Source of the DNA: Ramlibacter sp.
GTDB lineage: Bacteria; Pseudomonadota; Gammaproteobacteria; Burkholderiales; Burkholderiaceae_C
Assembly: GCA_019635435.1 (NCBI GenBank)
Contig: JAHBZM010000001.1
Location: forward strand, 2,852,001-2,916,000
DNA: 64,000 nucleotides
Reading direction: 5' to 3'
Every line of letters starts with the position of its first letter. Position 1 is the stretch's first letter. Made by a program: the position numbers and the translations under genes. The notes below the pieces were generated by a model. It was not told the origin of the DNA, searched no databases, and saw only the letters and a list, made by a program, of their open reading frames with translations. Shown here one piece after another: positions 30,061 through 38,998 of this stretch.

Positions 30061-31434
30061 TTAACCAAAGAGACGGGTGACGTCGTTGAACAGCGCGATC
30101 GACATCATGACCATGAGCAATGCCACGCCACCGCGCTGCAGCCGCTCCATCCACGCATCGGAGACGCTTTTCCCCGTGACGCCCTCCCAAAGATAATACA
30201 TCAGGTGCCCCCCATCCAGGACCGGCAGCGGCAGCAGATTCAGCACGCCCAGGCTCACGCTGATCAGGGCCAGAAAGACCAGGTACTGGGTGAATCCCAG
30301 GCTGGCGGACTTGCCTGCATAGTCGGCAATGGTCAGCGGGCCGCTGAGGTTTTTGAGCGAGGCTTCGCCCACCACCATCCGGCCCATCATGCGCAGAGTG
30401 AGCAGTGACACCTCCCAGGTGCGCACCGCGCCATTCCACAGGCCTTCGACCGGTCCGCGCTGCACCGTCACGAACGCTGGCGGCCCTCCCACATAGGCGC
30501 CGATGCGACCGACCATCACGCCCGCGTCTTCGCGCACATCGGGAGTCACCGTCAGTTTGACCTGCGCCCCGTCGCGCTCCACCCGCCACACCTTCGGGCT
30601 GGCCCGGCCCCCCTGGACCGAGGCCCGGATCAGTTCGCGCAGCTGGGCGCCATCCACCACGATGTCATCTCCCACGCGGCTGACGACGTCGCCCTTGCGC
30701 AAGCCGGCGCGGGCGGCCGCGCCACCGGCGACGACTTCGCCCATCACCGGCGGCGTCCAGGGACCGAGGATGCCAACCTTGCGGAACAGGCTGGCATCCG
30801 CCTGCGAAGCGTCGAGCTGACTGAGGGGCAGCAGCAGTTCCTCGGTGCCAGCGCCCCTGGCGCGCGAGAGCACCAGCCGCACGTCATGGCCATCGAGCGC
30901 GCCACGCGTCAGCAGCCAGCGCAATTCCTCGAAGGAGCGCAGTGGCTGTGCCGGCTCCCCATCAAAGCCCGCCCGCTCCACGCGCTCGCCGCCACGCAGG
31001 CCCGCGACCTCGGCCACCGATCCGGCGACCGGGCTGGCCAGCACCGGTTCGGGCTCCTGCACGCCGATCCAGTTGACCAGCGCATACAGCAGCACCGCGA
31101 GCAGCAGATTCGCAATGGGCCCGGCAGCCACGATGGCGGCACGCGAGCGCAAGGGCTGGGTGTTGAATGCCAGGTGGCGCTCGGACTCGGGCACAGGCCC
31201 CTCGCGCTCATCGAGCATCTTGACGTACCCGCCCAGGGGGAAGGCGCCAAGAACGAATTCTGTGGATTGGCCATGCTTCTGGTTGCGCGGCTGCCAGCGG
31301 TACAGCGTCTTGCCAAAGCCCACCGAGAAGCGCAGTACCTTGACACCGCAGGCCACGGCCACGCGGTAATGTCCGTATTCGTGAACCGCGATCAGCAGGC
31401 CCAGCGCGACGACGAAGGCAACTATGGTCAGCAT
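30061..31434 (-). CDS. rseP: Site-2 protease RseP
   Basis: 457 residues, M50 family. Zinc motif HEYGH (18-22) in the first membrane helix and LDGGH near 400; two PDZ domains between. Cuts anti-sigma factors after an envelope-stress signal. AGGAGAA before ATG. Between dxr and bamA as in most beta- and gammaproteobacteria. Confidence 0.97.
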   Translation of the reverse strand: MLTIVAFVVALGLLIAVHEYGHYRVAVACGVKVLRFSVGFGKTLYRWQPRNQKHGQSTEFVLGAFPLGGYVKMLDEREGPVPESERHLAFNTQPLRSRAAIVAAGPIANLLLAVLLYALVNWIGVQEPEPVLASPVAGSVAEVAGLRGGERVERAGFDGEPAQPLRSFEELRWLLTRGALDGHDVRLVLSRARGAGTEELLLPLSQLDASQADASLFRKVGILGPWTPPVMGEVVAGGAAARAGLRKGDVVSRVGDDIVVDGAQLRELIRASVQGGRASPKVWRVERDGAQVKLTVTPDVREDAGVMVGRIGAYVGGPPAFVTVQRGPVEGLWNGAVRTWEVSLLTLRMMGRMVVGEASLKNLSGPLTIADYAGKSASLGFTQYLVFLALISVSLGVLNLLPLPVLDGGHLMYYLWEGVTGKSVSDAWMERLQRGGVALLMVMMSIALFNDVTRLFG

Positions 31435-31454
31435 GGATTTCTCCTGGTTCGCTT

Positions 31455-32642
31455 TCAGCGGGTCAGGCGCCCGATGACCTGGCCAGCGGCTTGCCTGGCG
31501 ATGTCGTCGAGCGCCAGCAGCCCGGCCAGCGTGTCCGGATTGGAGCTGGTCACGGCATCCAAAGTTTCAAGGTTGGTCTGGTGGATCTGGTCGAAGCGGA
31601 TGCGGCGTACCAGGAAGGCCTCCACCGCCACCTCGTTGGCCGCGTTCAGGATGGCCGTGGTGCCGGGTGCCGCGTTCAGGGTGTCCCAGGCCAGGCGCAA
31701 GCCGGGGAAGCGCTCCGGATGGCCGGCACTGTCGATGGCCTCGAAGCTCATGTCGGCCAGGCGGCTGAAGTCCAGTGCCTGGGCGCCGGACTCGATCCGC
31801 TGCGGCCAGCCCAGGCCGTAGGCAATCGGCACCCGCATGTCCGGCGTGCCCAGCTGGGCCACGACCGAGGTGTCGCGATACTGCACCATCGAGTGGATCA
31901 CGCTCTGCGGGTGGATCACCACCTCCAGCCGGTGCGGCGGCAGCCCAAAAAGGTAGCGCGCCTCGATAACCTCGAGTGCCTTGTTCATCATGGTTGCTGA
32001 GTCCACCGAGATCTTGCGGCCCATGACCCAGTTGGGGTGTGCGCAGGCTTCTTCGGGGGTCACGTCGCGCAGCGAGGCCGGCGTCCGCGTGCGAAACGGG
32101 CCGCCGGACGCGGTGAGGATGATTTTCTCGACCCGTGCCTCCCAGCTTGCCGGATCCTCGGGCAGCGACTGGAAAATGGCCGAGTGCTCGCTGTCGATGG
32201 GCAGCAACCGGGCGCCACCTTCACGGACCGCGCGCAGGAACACCTCGCCGCCCACCACCAGGGCTTCCTTGTTGGCCAGCAGCAACCGCTTGCCCGCACG
32301 CGCTGCGGCCAGGCACGAGGCCAGACCCGCCGCGCCCACAATGGCGGCCATGACCGTGTCCACCTGTTCATGGCTTGCAATGGATTCCAGCGCATCGGGC
32401 CCGGTCAGCACCCGTGTGGGAAGCCCGCTCTGCGCCAGCTTCTGTGCCAGCTCGCGGCCATGGGGCTCGCTGGCCATCACGGCAAATTGCGGCCGGAACT
32501 GCGCACACTGCGCCAGCATCAGGTCCACCCGTGTGGCCGCGCTCAAGGCAAAGACCTCAAAAAGTCCGGGGTGGCGGGCCACCACGTCCAGCGTGTTGGC
32601 CCCCACGGAGCCGGTGGACCCCAGAACAGCCAGGCGCTGCAT
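31455..32642 (-). CDS. dxr: 1-deoxy-D-xylulose 5-phosphate reductoisomerase
   Basis: 395 residues. NADPH site GSTGSVG (8-14) and metal-binding DSEHSAIFQ. First committed step of the MEP isoprenoid route; feeds UppS next door via IPP. The ATG at 32642 overlaps the cdsA stop (TGATG); five codons further up is another ATG less well placed. Confidence 0.98.
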   Translation of the reverse strand: MQRLAVLGSTGSVGANTLDVVARHPGLFEVFALSAATRVDLMLAQCAQFRPQFAVMASEPHGRELAQKLAQSGLPTRVLTGPDALESIASHEQVDTVMAAIVGAAGLASCLAAARAGKRLLLANKEALVVGGEVFLRAVREGGARLLPIDSEHSAIFQSLPEDPASWEARVEKIILTASGGPFRTRTPASLRDVTPEEACAHPNWVMGRKISVDSATMMNKALEVIEARYLFGLPPHRLEVVIHPQSVIHSMVQYRDTSVVAQLGTPDMRVPIAYGLGWPQRIESGAQALDFSRLADMSFEAIDSAGHPERFPGLRLAWDTLNAAPGTTAILNAANEVAVEAFLVRRIRFDQIHQTNLETLDAVTSSNPDTLAGLLALDDIARQAAGQVIGRLTR

Positions 32643-33496
32643 CACGGCGAGACCCACGAGGCCAGCATCATCGCCAGAGGCAGGGTGGGCAGCAGGGCAT
32701 CCACGCGATCGAGCACGCCGCCATGGCCAGGCAGCAATCCGCTCGAGTCCTTGACGCCCTGGCTGCGCTTGATCAGCGATTCAGCCAGGTCGCCCAACAC
32801 GCTCATGGCGGCCAGAAACACCACGGCAATCAGCAGCAGCCAGCTGCCATGGCCCGCCAGCCGGCTGTACAGGCTGGGCACCGAAGCCTGCCAGGCTTGG
32901 TCCGCGGCCACCCAGGCCAGCGCCAGTACCACCACGCCGGCCATGCCGCCCCACACCCCTTCCCAGCTCTTGCCGGGGCTGATGGTCGGGGCCAGCTTGT
33001 TGCGCGTGAACCTGAGCCCGAAAGCGCGGCCGGCGAAGTAGGCAAAGATGTCGGCCACCCAGACCAGCAGCAGCACCGACAGCAGGAAATTGATGCCCAT
33101 CACGCGCGCCTGGGCCACGGCCAGCCAGGCCAGCCAGAGCGCCAGCAAACCACCCACCCGTCGCACGGAAACCGGAATTTGGGGCCAGCCAGCCACGCCG
33201 GCGCGCAACAGCCAGGCGCCCCCCAGCACCCAGGCCACGCCCGCTGCAATCCACAGTGCCGGCAGGGGCTGGCGCAGCAGCCCGCCCCACCAGGACAACC
33301 CGCATCCGGCAAGGCAGATCAGCCCGCAGAAGATGGCCCCGCGCGGCCCACAGCCGTTGAGGCGACCCCATTCCCAGCCTCCCGCGGCGATCAGCACCAG
33401 GACCACGGCGACAAAAGGCTCTGGCGCCGGGTAAAACAGGGCCGGCAGCAGGATCGCCAGCAGGACCAGGGCGGTGATGACGCGTTGCTTGAGCAT
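32642..33496 (-). CDS. cdsA: Phosphatidate cytidylyltransferase
   Basis: 284 residues with about eight membrane helices. The C-terminal signature S-x(3)-K-D...PGHGG...DR-x-D is complete (SQGVKDSSGLLPGHGG, then DRVD). Makes CDP-diacylglycerol for all phospholipids. Two bases after uppS. Confidence 0.96.
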   Translation of the reverse strand: MLKQRVITALVLLAILLPALFYPAPEPFVAVVLVLIAAGGWEWGRLNGCGPRGAIFCGLICLAGCGLSWWGGLLRQPLPALWIAAGVAWVLGGAWLLRAGVAGWPQIPVSVRRVGGLLALWLAWLAVAQARVMGINFLLSVLLLVWVADIFAYFAGRAFGLRFTRNKLAPTISPGKSWEGVWGGMAGVVVLALAWVAADQAWQASVPSLYSRLAGHGSWLLLIAVVFLAAMSVLGDLAESLIKRSQGVKDSSGLLPGHGGVLDRVDALLPTLPLAMMLASWVSP

Positions 33497-33498
33497 GT

Positions 33499-34218
33499 TC
33501 AGGCCGCCCGCTGGCTCGCACGCGACGGGAGTTGTTCGGAAGTCTTGCCAAAGCGCCGCTCACGCGCGCTGTAGTCCGCGATGGCCGCGTCCAGCGCAGC
33601 CTCGTCAAATTCGGGCCAGAGCTTGTCGCTGAAGTACAGCTCGGCATAGGCCGCCTGCCAGAGCAGGAAGTTGCTGAGCCGCTCCTCACCGCCGGTGCGG
33701 ATCAGCAGGTCCGGGTCGGGCACATGGGCCAGGGCCATGGCCCGGTCCAGGCTGCCCTCGGTGATGGGTTCACCCCGGGCGGCCAGGCTGGCCGCGGCCT
33801 GGGCAATGTCCCAGCGCCCGCCATAGTTGAAGCAAACGTTGAATTGCAGGCGTGTGTTCTGGGCCGTGGCCGCCTCGGCCTGATCGAGGCCCGCGCGCAC
33901 CTTGTCGGACAGACCGGCCCGTTCACCGATGAAATGCAGCCGCACGCCATCGGCATGCAGGTGGGGGACTTCACGGGCCAGCGCCACGGCCAGCAGGTCC
34001 ATCAGGCCCGAGACCTCCTCGGGCGGACGGTTCCAGTTCTCGGAGGAAAACGCGAACACCGTGAGCACCTTCACGCCGCGTTCACCGCAATGCCGGACAC
34101 AGGCGCGCAAGGCATCCACGCCCTTCTTGTGCCCCGCCACGCGCGGCAGGAACCGCCGCGTGGCCCAGCGGCCGTTGCCGTCCATGACGATCGCGATGTG
34201 GTGGGGAACCTGGCTCAT
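33499..34218 (-). CDS. uppS: Undecaprenyl diphosphate synthase
   Basis: 239 residues. IAIVMDGNGRWA with catalytic D13, FAFSSENWNRP and LIRTGGEERLSNFL are the family blocks. Makes the C55 carrier of cell-wall precursors. The start MSQVPHH is chosen over an upstream frame that overlaps frr. Confidence 0.97.
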   Translation of the reverse strand: MSQVPHHIAIVMDGNGRWATRRFLPRVAGHKKGVDALRACVRHCGERGVKVLTVFAFSSENWNRPPEEVSGLMDLLAVALAREVPHLHADGVRLHFIGERAGLSDKVRAGLDQAEAATAQNTRLQFNVCFNYGGRWDIAQAAASLAARGEPITEGSLDRAMALAHVPDPDLLIRTGGEERLSNFLLWQAAYAELYFSDKLWPEFDEAALDAAIADYSARERRFGKTSEQLPSRASQRAA

Positions 34219-34252
34219 GCGCGGGGCACCGGACGGGGTGTGGCCACCACCG

Positions 34253-34813
34253 TCAAACCGCCATGATCTCCTGCTCCTTGCCGGCCACCAGGCTGTCAAT
34301 TTCGGCCACATGCCGGTCGGTGACTTTCTGGATGTCGGCCTCGGAGCGCTTCTGGTCGTCCTCGGACGCCAGCTTGTCCTTGACCAGCTTCTTCACGGCT
34401 TCATTGGCGTCGCGCCGCAGGTTGCGAACGGCGATCTTGGCGTTCTCGCCCTCGGTGCGGACCAGCTTGGTCATTTCCTTGCGGCGTTCCTCGCTCATGG
34501 GAGGCATCGGCACGCGGATCAGGTCACCCATGGACGCGGGGTTCAGCCCCAGGTCGCTTTCGCGGATGGCCTTTTCAATCTTGGCGCCCATGCCCTTTTC
34601 CCAGGGTTGGACGCTGATGGTGCGCGCGTCCAGCAGGGCCACATTGGCCACCTGGCTGATGGGCACGCTGGAGCCGTAGTAGTCGACCTGGACGGTGTCC
34701 AGAATCGCCGGGTTGGCGCGCCCGGTACGGATCTTGGTGAGGTTGTTCTTGAAGGCGGTGATGGACAGGTCCATCTTGCCTTCGGTGCTCTTCTTGATGT
34801 CAGCAATCGTCAA
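34253..34813 (-). CDS. frr: Ribosome-recycling factor
   Basis: 186 residues, usual length. RTGRANPAILD and the hinge around IRVPMPPMSEERRKEM are conserved. Splits post-termination ribosomes with EF-G. The start is TTG at 34813 with AGGAG seven bases upstream; no ATG is in position. Confidence 0.97.
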   Translation of the reverse strand: MTIADIKKSTEGKMDLSITAFKNNLTKIRTGRANPAILDTVQVDYYGSSVPISQVANVALLDARTISVQPWEKGMGAKIEKAIRESDLGLNPASMGDLIRVPMPPMSEERRKEMTKLVRTEGENAKIAVRNLRRDANEAVKKLVKDKLASEDDQKRSEADIQKVTDRHVAEIDSLVAGKEQEIMAV

Positions 34814-34849
34814 TTGTGTTCTCCTGGAGCGTTCGCCGCCCGTGTCCCG

Positions 34850-35572
34850 TCAGGCGTGGACCAGGGTACCTTCGTCTTCGCCCAGCACAACGCGCCGCAG
34901 CGCGCCATGCTTGAAGATCGAAAACACCTTGATCGGCAACTTCTGGTCGCGGCACAGCGCGAAGGCCGTGGCGTCCATGATGCCGAGATTCTGCGCCATG
35001 GCTTCGTCAAAGGTGATTTTGCCGTAACGGGTGGCGCTGGGGTCCTTCTTGGGGTCCGCGGTGTACACACCGTCCACCTTGGTGGCCTTGAGCACCAGCT
35101 CGGCGCCGATCTCGGCCCCGCGCAGCGCGGCCGCCGTGTCGGTGGTGAAGAACGGGTTGCCGGTGCCGGCCGCGAAGATCACGACCTTGCCTTCCTCAAG
35201 GTACTGCAGCGCCTTGGGCCGCACATAGGGCTCGACCACCTGCTCGATGGCAATCGCCGACATGACCCGGGCCGTCAGGCCCTGCTTGTTCATGGCGTCA
35301 GCCAGCGCCAGCGCATTCATCACGGTGGCCAGCATGCCCATGTAGTCGGCCGTGGCCCGGTCCATGCCGACCGAGCCGCCCGCCACCCCGCGGAAGATGT
35401 TGCCTCCCCCGATGACCACGGCGACTTCCACGCCCATGTTCACGATCTCGGCGACCTCCTCCACCATCCGGATGATGGTGGCGCGGTTGATGCCGAAGGC
35501 GTCATCGCCCATCAGCGCCTCGCCGGACAGCTTGAGCAGGATGCGCTTGTGGGCTGGCTTGGCTTCGGGCAT
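34850..35572 (-). CDS. pyrH: UMP kinase
   Basis: 240 residues of the amino-acid-kinase fold. KLSGEAL near 14-20, VIGGGNIFRG near 54-63, and the nucleotide region GTGNPFFTTDTAAALR. Makes UDP from UMP; hexamer regulated by GTP and UTP in known homologues. Ties pyrimidine supply to the translation genes beside it. Confidence 0.98.
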   Translation of the reverse strand: MPEAKPAHKRILLKLSGEALMGDDAFGINRATIIRMVEEVAEIVNMGVEVAVVIGGGNIFRGVAGGSVGMDRATADYMGMLATVMNALALADAMNKQGLTARVMSAIAIEQVVEPYVRPKALQYLEEGKVVIFAAGTGNPFFTTDTAAALRGAEIGAELVLKATKVDGVYTADPKKDPSATRYGKITFDEAMAQNLGIMDATAFALCRDQKLPIKVFSIFKHGALRRVVLGEDEGTLVHA

Positions 35573-35660
35573 GGACGGGCTCCTTGGTTTTATTGAGTGT
35601 ACTGAGCGGTAACGTGGCGGAAAGCAGAGGCGGCGCGGGCCGCCCTTGCTGCCTGGCTGA

Positions 35661-36584
35661 TCAGGCCGTGGCCTTGGCGGCGGCCACCTGGGCAGCCACT
35701 TCGGCGGCGAAGTCGTCCACCTTCTTCTCGATGCCTTCGCCGACCACGTACAGCGTGAAAGCCTTCACGGTGGTGCCGGCGGCCTTGAGCATCTGCTCCA
35801 CGGTCTGCTTGTCGTTCTTCACGAAGGACTGGTTGAACAGCGAGACTTCCTTGAGGTACTTCTGCACGCCGCCATCGATGCGCTTGGCCACGATCTCGGC
35901 CGACTGGGCCGGCTTGCCGGCGGCCTCGGCGGCCTTGCGGTCTTCCTCGGCCTTGGCCGCGGCGACGGAGCGCTCTTTTTCGATCAGGTCGGCCGGCACG
36001 TCGGCGCTGGTCAGCGCCACGGGCTTCATGGCAGCCACGTGCATCGCAACGTCCTTGGCGGCCACTTCGTCGCCGTCGAACTCGACCACCACGCCGATGC
36101 GCGTGCCGTGCAGGTAGGCGGCCAGCTTGCTGCCCCCTTCAAAGCGCTTGAAACGGCGGAAGGACATGTTCTCGCCGATCTTGCCGATCAGGCCCTTGCG
36201 CACGTCTTCCAGGGTGGGGCCGAAGCCGTCCTGGCTGTAGGGCAGCGCGCCCAGCGCGGCCACGTCGCCCGGGTTGCTCTTGGCCACCAGGTCGGCGGCG
36301 GCCTGGGCCAGCGCCAGGAAGCTGTCGTTCTTGGTGACGAAGTCGGTTTCGCAGTTGGTTTCGAGCAGCGCACCCGTGGTGCCGTTGATCGAGGCCGTCA
36401 CCACGCCTTCGGCGGTGATGCGGCTGGCAGCCTTGCCGGCCTTGTTGCCCAGCTTGACGCGCAGCAGCTCTTCAGCCTTGTCCATGCTGCCTTCAGCTTC
36501 GGTCAGGGCCTTCTTGCATTCCATCATGGGGGCGTCGGTCTTGGCGCGCAGTTCGGCGACCATGCTTGCGGTGATTGCAGCCAT
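35661..36584 (-). CDS. tsf: Elongation factor Ts
   Basis: 307 residues. The N-terminal UBA-like domain with TDAPMMECKKAL, then the core with TDFVTKNDSF contacts EF-Tu. Nucleotide exchange factor for EF-Tu. Preceded by an intrinsic terminator 44 bases upstream, so its level may depend on partial read-through from rpsB. Confidence 0.98.
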   Translation of the reverse strand: MAAITASMVAELRAKTDAPMMECKKALTEAEGSMDKAEELLRVKLGNKAGKAASRITAEGVVTASINGTTGALLETNCETDFVTKNDSFLALAQAAADLVAKSNPGDVAALGALPYSQDGFGPTLEDVRKGLIGKIGENMSFRRFKRFEGGSKLAAYLHGTRIGVVVEFDGDEVAAKDVAMHVAAMKPVALTSADVPADLIEKERSVAAAKAEEDRKAAEAAGKPAQSAEIVAKRIDGGVQKYLKEVSLFNQSFVKNDKQTVEQMLKAAGTTVKAFTLYVVGEGIEKKVDDFAAEVAAQVAAAKATA

Positions 36585-36627
36585 TTCTTTACTCCGTAAT
36601 CTTCAGTTCAAACAATCGGTTCAGTTG

Positions 36628-36656
36628 AAAAAAAGGGGCTACCAGAGCCCCTTTTG
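36628..36656 (-). terminator. Terminator/attenuator between rpsB and tsf
   Basis: Minus-strand stem AAGGGGCT/AGCCCCTT with loop CTGGT, followed by seven or more T. It is a strong intrinsic terminator inside the operon, so it probably reduces expression downstream. Confidence 0.8.
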
Positions 36657-36673
36657 GCAGCTCGGCAGGCGCT

Positions 36674-37429
36674 TCAGGCGGCCGAGCCCTCTTCGACTTC
36701 GACAAACTCGTCGCTGCCGCCTTCGGCAACGGCCTTGACCACGTCGTTGACCGCATTGGCGCGGCCTTCGAGGATGGCGTCGGCGATGCCGCGCGCGTAC
36801 AGCGTCACGGCCTTGGAGGAGTCGTCGTTGCCGGGAATCACGTAATCAATGCCTTCGGGCGAGTGGTTGGAGTCCACCACGCCCACCAGCGGAATGCCCA
36901 GCTTCTTGGCTTCGGACACGGCAATCTTGTGGAAGCCCACGTCGATGATGAAGATCGCGTCGGGCAGTGCATTCATGTCCTGGATGCCGCCGATGTCCTT
37001 TTCGAGCTTTTCCATCTCGCGGGCGAACATGAGCTGCTCTTTCTTGCTCATGGCGTCGAGGCCGGCTTCCTGCTGGGCCTTCATGTCCTTGAGGCGCTTG
37101 ATCGAGGTCTTGACCGTCTTGAAGTTGGTCAGCATGCCACCCAGCCAGCGCTGGTCGACAAAGGGCACGCCGGCGCGGCGGGCCTCGGCAGCCACGGTCT
37201 CACGGGCCTGGCGCTTGGTGCCGACCATGAGGATGGTGCCGCGGTTGGCAGCCAGCTGCTTCACGAACTTCATCGCGTCCTGGAACATCGGAAGCGATTT
37301 TTCCAGGTTGATGATGTGGATCTTGTTGCGATGGCCGAAGATGTACGGGGCCATCTTGGGGTTCCAGAAGCGCGTTTGGTGACCGAAGTGGACACCGGCT
37401 TCCAGCATCTGACGCATGGTTGCGGACAT
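36674..37429 (-). CDS. rpsB: 30S ribosomal protein S2
   Basis: 251 residues. Starts MSATMRQMLEAGVHFGHQTRFWNP, with the S2 signatures throughout (FVDQRWLGGMLTNF; PDAIFIIDV). The acidic C-terminal tail is usual. First gene of the large cluster, with a 150-base leader that may carry the S2 autoregulatory structure known in other proteobacteria. Confidence 0.98.
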   Translation of the reverse strand: MSATMRQMLEAGVHFGHQTRFWNPKMAPYIFGHRNKIHIINLEKSLPMFQDAMKFVKQLAANRGTILMVGTKRQARETVAAEARRAGVPFVDQRWLGGMLTNFKTVKTSIKRLKDMKAQQEAGLDAMSKKEQLMFAREMEKLEKDIGGIQDMNALPDAIFIIDVGFHKIAVSEAKKLGIPLVGVVDSNHSPEGIDYVIPGNDDSSKAVTLYARGIADAILEGRANAVNDVVKAVAEGGSDEFVEVEEGSAA

Positions 37430-37581
37430 AAATTTTCCTGAAGGTTAGGTCTAAAATCCAGCCCGTTTTGCAACGGAATTTCAATCCGGCTGCAACACCT
37501 TGTTGGACTGGTTTGCGATTTGTTTCACTCCGGGCGGCCCATGCAGATGAACTGCACCTGACCTTCCAGCGAAACCCAAAG

Positions 37582-37587
37582 AGTATA
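37582..37587 (-). promoter_or_regulatory. rpsB extended -10 promoter
   Basis: TATACT preceded by TGC gives an extended -10 (TGCTATACT) on the minus strand. No clear -35. The transcript would start near 37575 and carry a leader of about 145 bases; the amidase ATG on the other strand is at 37636. Confidence 0.55.
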
Positions 37588-37635
37588 GCACAGTTCCCCT
37601 CTGTAGTGACCCACCCTGCTGCCCTCCCCGAGCCC

Positions 37636-38985
37636 ATGCTGCCTGACCTCCACACGACCCGCGAAGCCCTGCGCACCGGCCCATCCAGCCCGGCCCTGGA
37701 ACTGGAGCGGTCCCTGGCCGCGGCCCAGTCGCCCGCCTGCCGCTTTGCGCTGGTCCAGCCCACGTTCGACGCGGCCCGCGCAGCCGCGCTCGCGCCAGCC
37801 AACCTGGACCGGCCCCTGGCCGGGCTCGCGGTGTCGGTCAAGGACCTGTTCGACGTGGCCGGCCAGGTCACGGCAGCGGGCTCCACCGCGCTGGCCGGCC
37901 AGGCGCCGGCACTGCAGGATTGCCCGGTCGTGGCCCGCCTCAAGGCCGCGGGCGGTGCCGTGATCGGGCGCACCCACATGGTCGAGTTCGCCTTTTCCGG
38001 CGTGGGCACCAACCCGCACCACCCCACGCCAGCGAATGTCTGCGATCCCGTCACGCCGCGCATTCCGGGCGGCTCGTCGTCGGGCGCAGCCGTCTCGGTG
38101 GCCTCGGGCGCGGCCTTCATCGGGCTGGGCTCGGACACCGGCGGCTCGATCCGCATCCCGGCCGCGCTCAACGGCATCGTGGGCTTCAAGAACACCGCGC
38201 GGCTGGTCCCCACCGAGGGCGCCGTGCCGCTGTCCAGCACGCTGGACACCGTCTGCGCCATGACGCGCAGCGTGCGCGACGCCATCGTGGCGCACGAGGT
38301 GCTGGCCGCGCGCATGGTCACCCGCAGCCAGGCGCCGCTGTCGGCCTACCGCTTCGCGGTGGCCCGGACCACCATGCTCGACGGCCTGGACGATGGCGTG
38401 GCGCGGGCTTTTGAGCGCGCGCTGGGGCGGCTGCGCGACGCCGGGGCACGGATCGACGAACTGCCGCTGGCCGAGATCCGCGACCTGGGCGCGATCCAGT
38501 CCACCGGCGGCTTCTCGGCCGCCGAGAGCTACGCCTGGCACCGGCCGCTGCTGGCCCGCGCCGCCAGCGCCTACGACCCGCGCGTGCGGGCCCGGATCGA
38601 GCGCGGAGCCACCATGACGGCCTGTGACTACCTGGACCTCGTGGCTGCCCGCCGCGACTGGATCGCGCGCGTTGCCCTGGCGCTGCGCGGCTACGACGCC
38701 GTGCTCTCGCCCACCGTGCCCATCGTGGCGCCGCCGATTGCCTCGGTGGCCCCGGCCGATGGCGTGGACGCCGCCGCCGACGCCGCGCGCGACGCCGAGT
38801 TCTTCCGCGTGAACGCCCTGCTGCTGCGCAACACCAGCGTGGTCAACATGCTCGATGGCTGCGCCATCTCCATCCCCTGCCAGGCGCCCGGCGAATGGCC
38901 CGCGGGCCTCATGATCTGGCACGGCGCGCTGCACGACGACAGCGTGCTCAACATCGCTCTGCAGGCCGAAGCGGCGCTGCAATAA
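37636..38985 (+). CDS. Amidase signature family enzyme
   Basis: 449 residues. Catalytic triad K69 (SVKD), a cis-Ser in PGGSSSG (144-150) and nucleophile S171 in SDTGGSIR. Hydrolyses an amide; not GatA, as no gatCB neighbours and the sequence differs at the C-terminus. Followed after 13 bases by a DadA-like gene, so it may release an amino acid that is then oxidised. Substrate unknown. Confidence 0.87.
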   Translation: MLPDLHTTREALRTGPSSPALELERSLAAAQSPACRFALVQPTFDAARAAALAPANLDRPLAGLAVSVKDLFDVAGQVTAAGSTALAGQAPALQDCPVVARLKAAGGAVIGRTHMVEFAFSGVGTNPHHPTPANVCDPVTPRIPGGSSSGAAVSVASGAAFIGLGSDTGGSIRIPAALNGIVGFKNTARLVPTEGAVPLSSTLDTVCAMTRSVRDAIVAHEVLAARMVTRSQAPLSAYRFAVARTTMLDGLDDGVARAFERALGRLRDAGARIDELPLAEIRDLGAIQSTGGFSAAESYAWHRPLLARAASAYDPRVRARIERGATMTACDYLDLVAARRDWIARVALALRGYDAVLSPTVPIVAPPIASVAPADGVDAAADAARDAEFFRVNALLLRNTSVVNMLDGCAISIPCQAPGEWPAGLMIWHGALHDDSVLNIALQAEAALQ

Positions 38986-38998
38986 AACCAGGGATTCC

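Noticed and set aside
37430..37630. Short ORFs in the rpsB leader region
   Set aside because: No ribosome-binding sites and no recognisable product; better explained as leader and promoter DNA.
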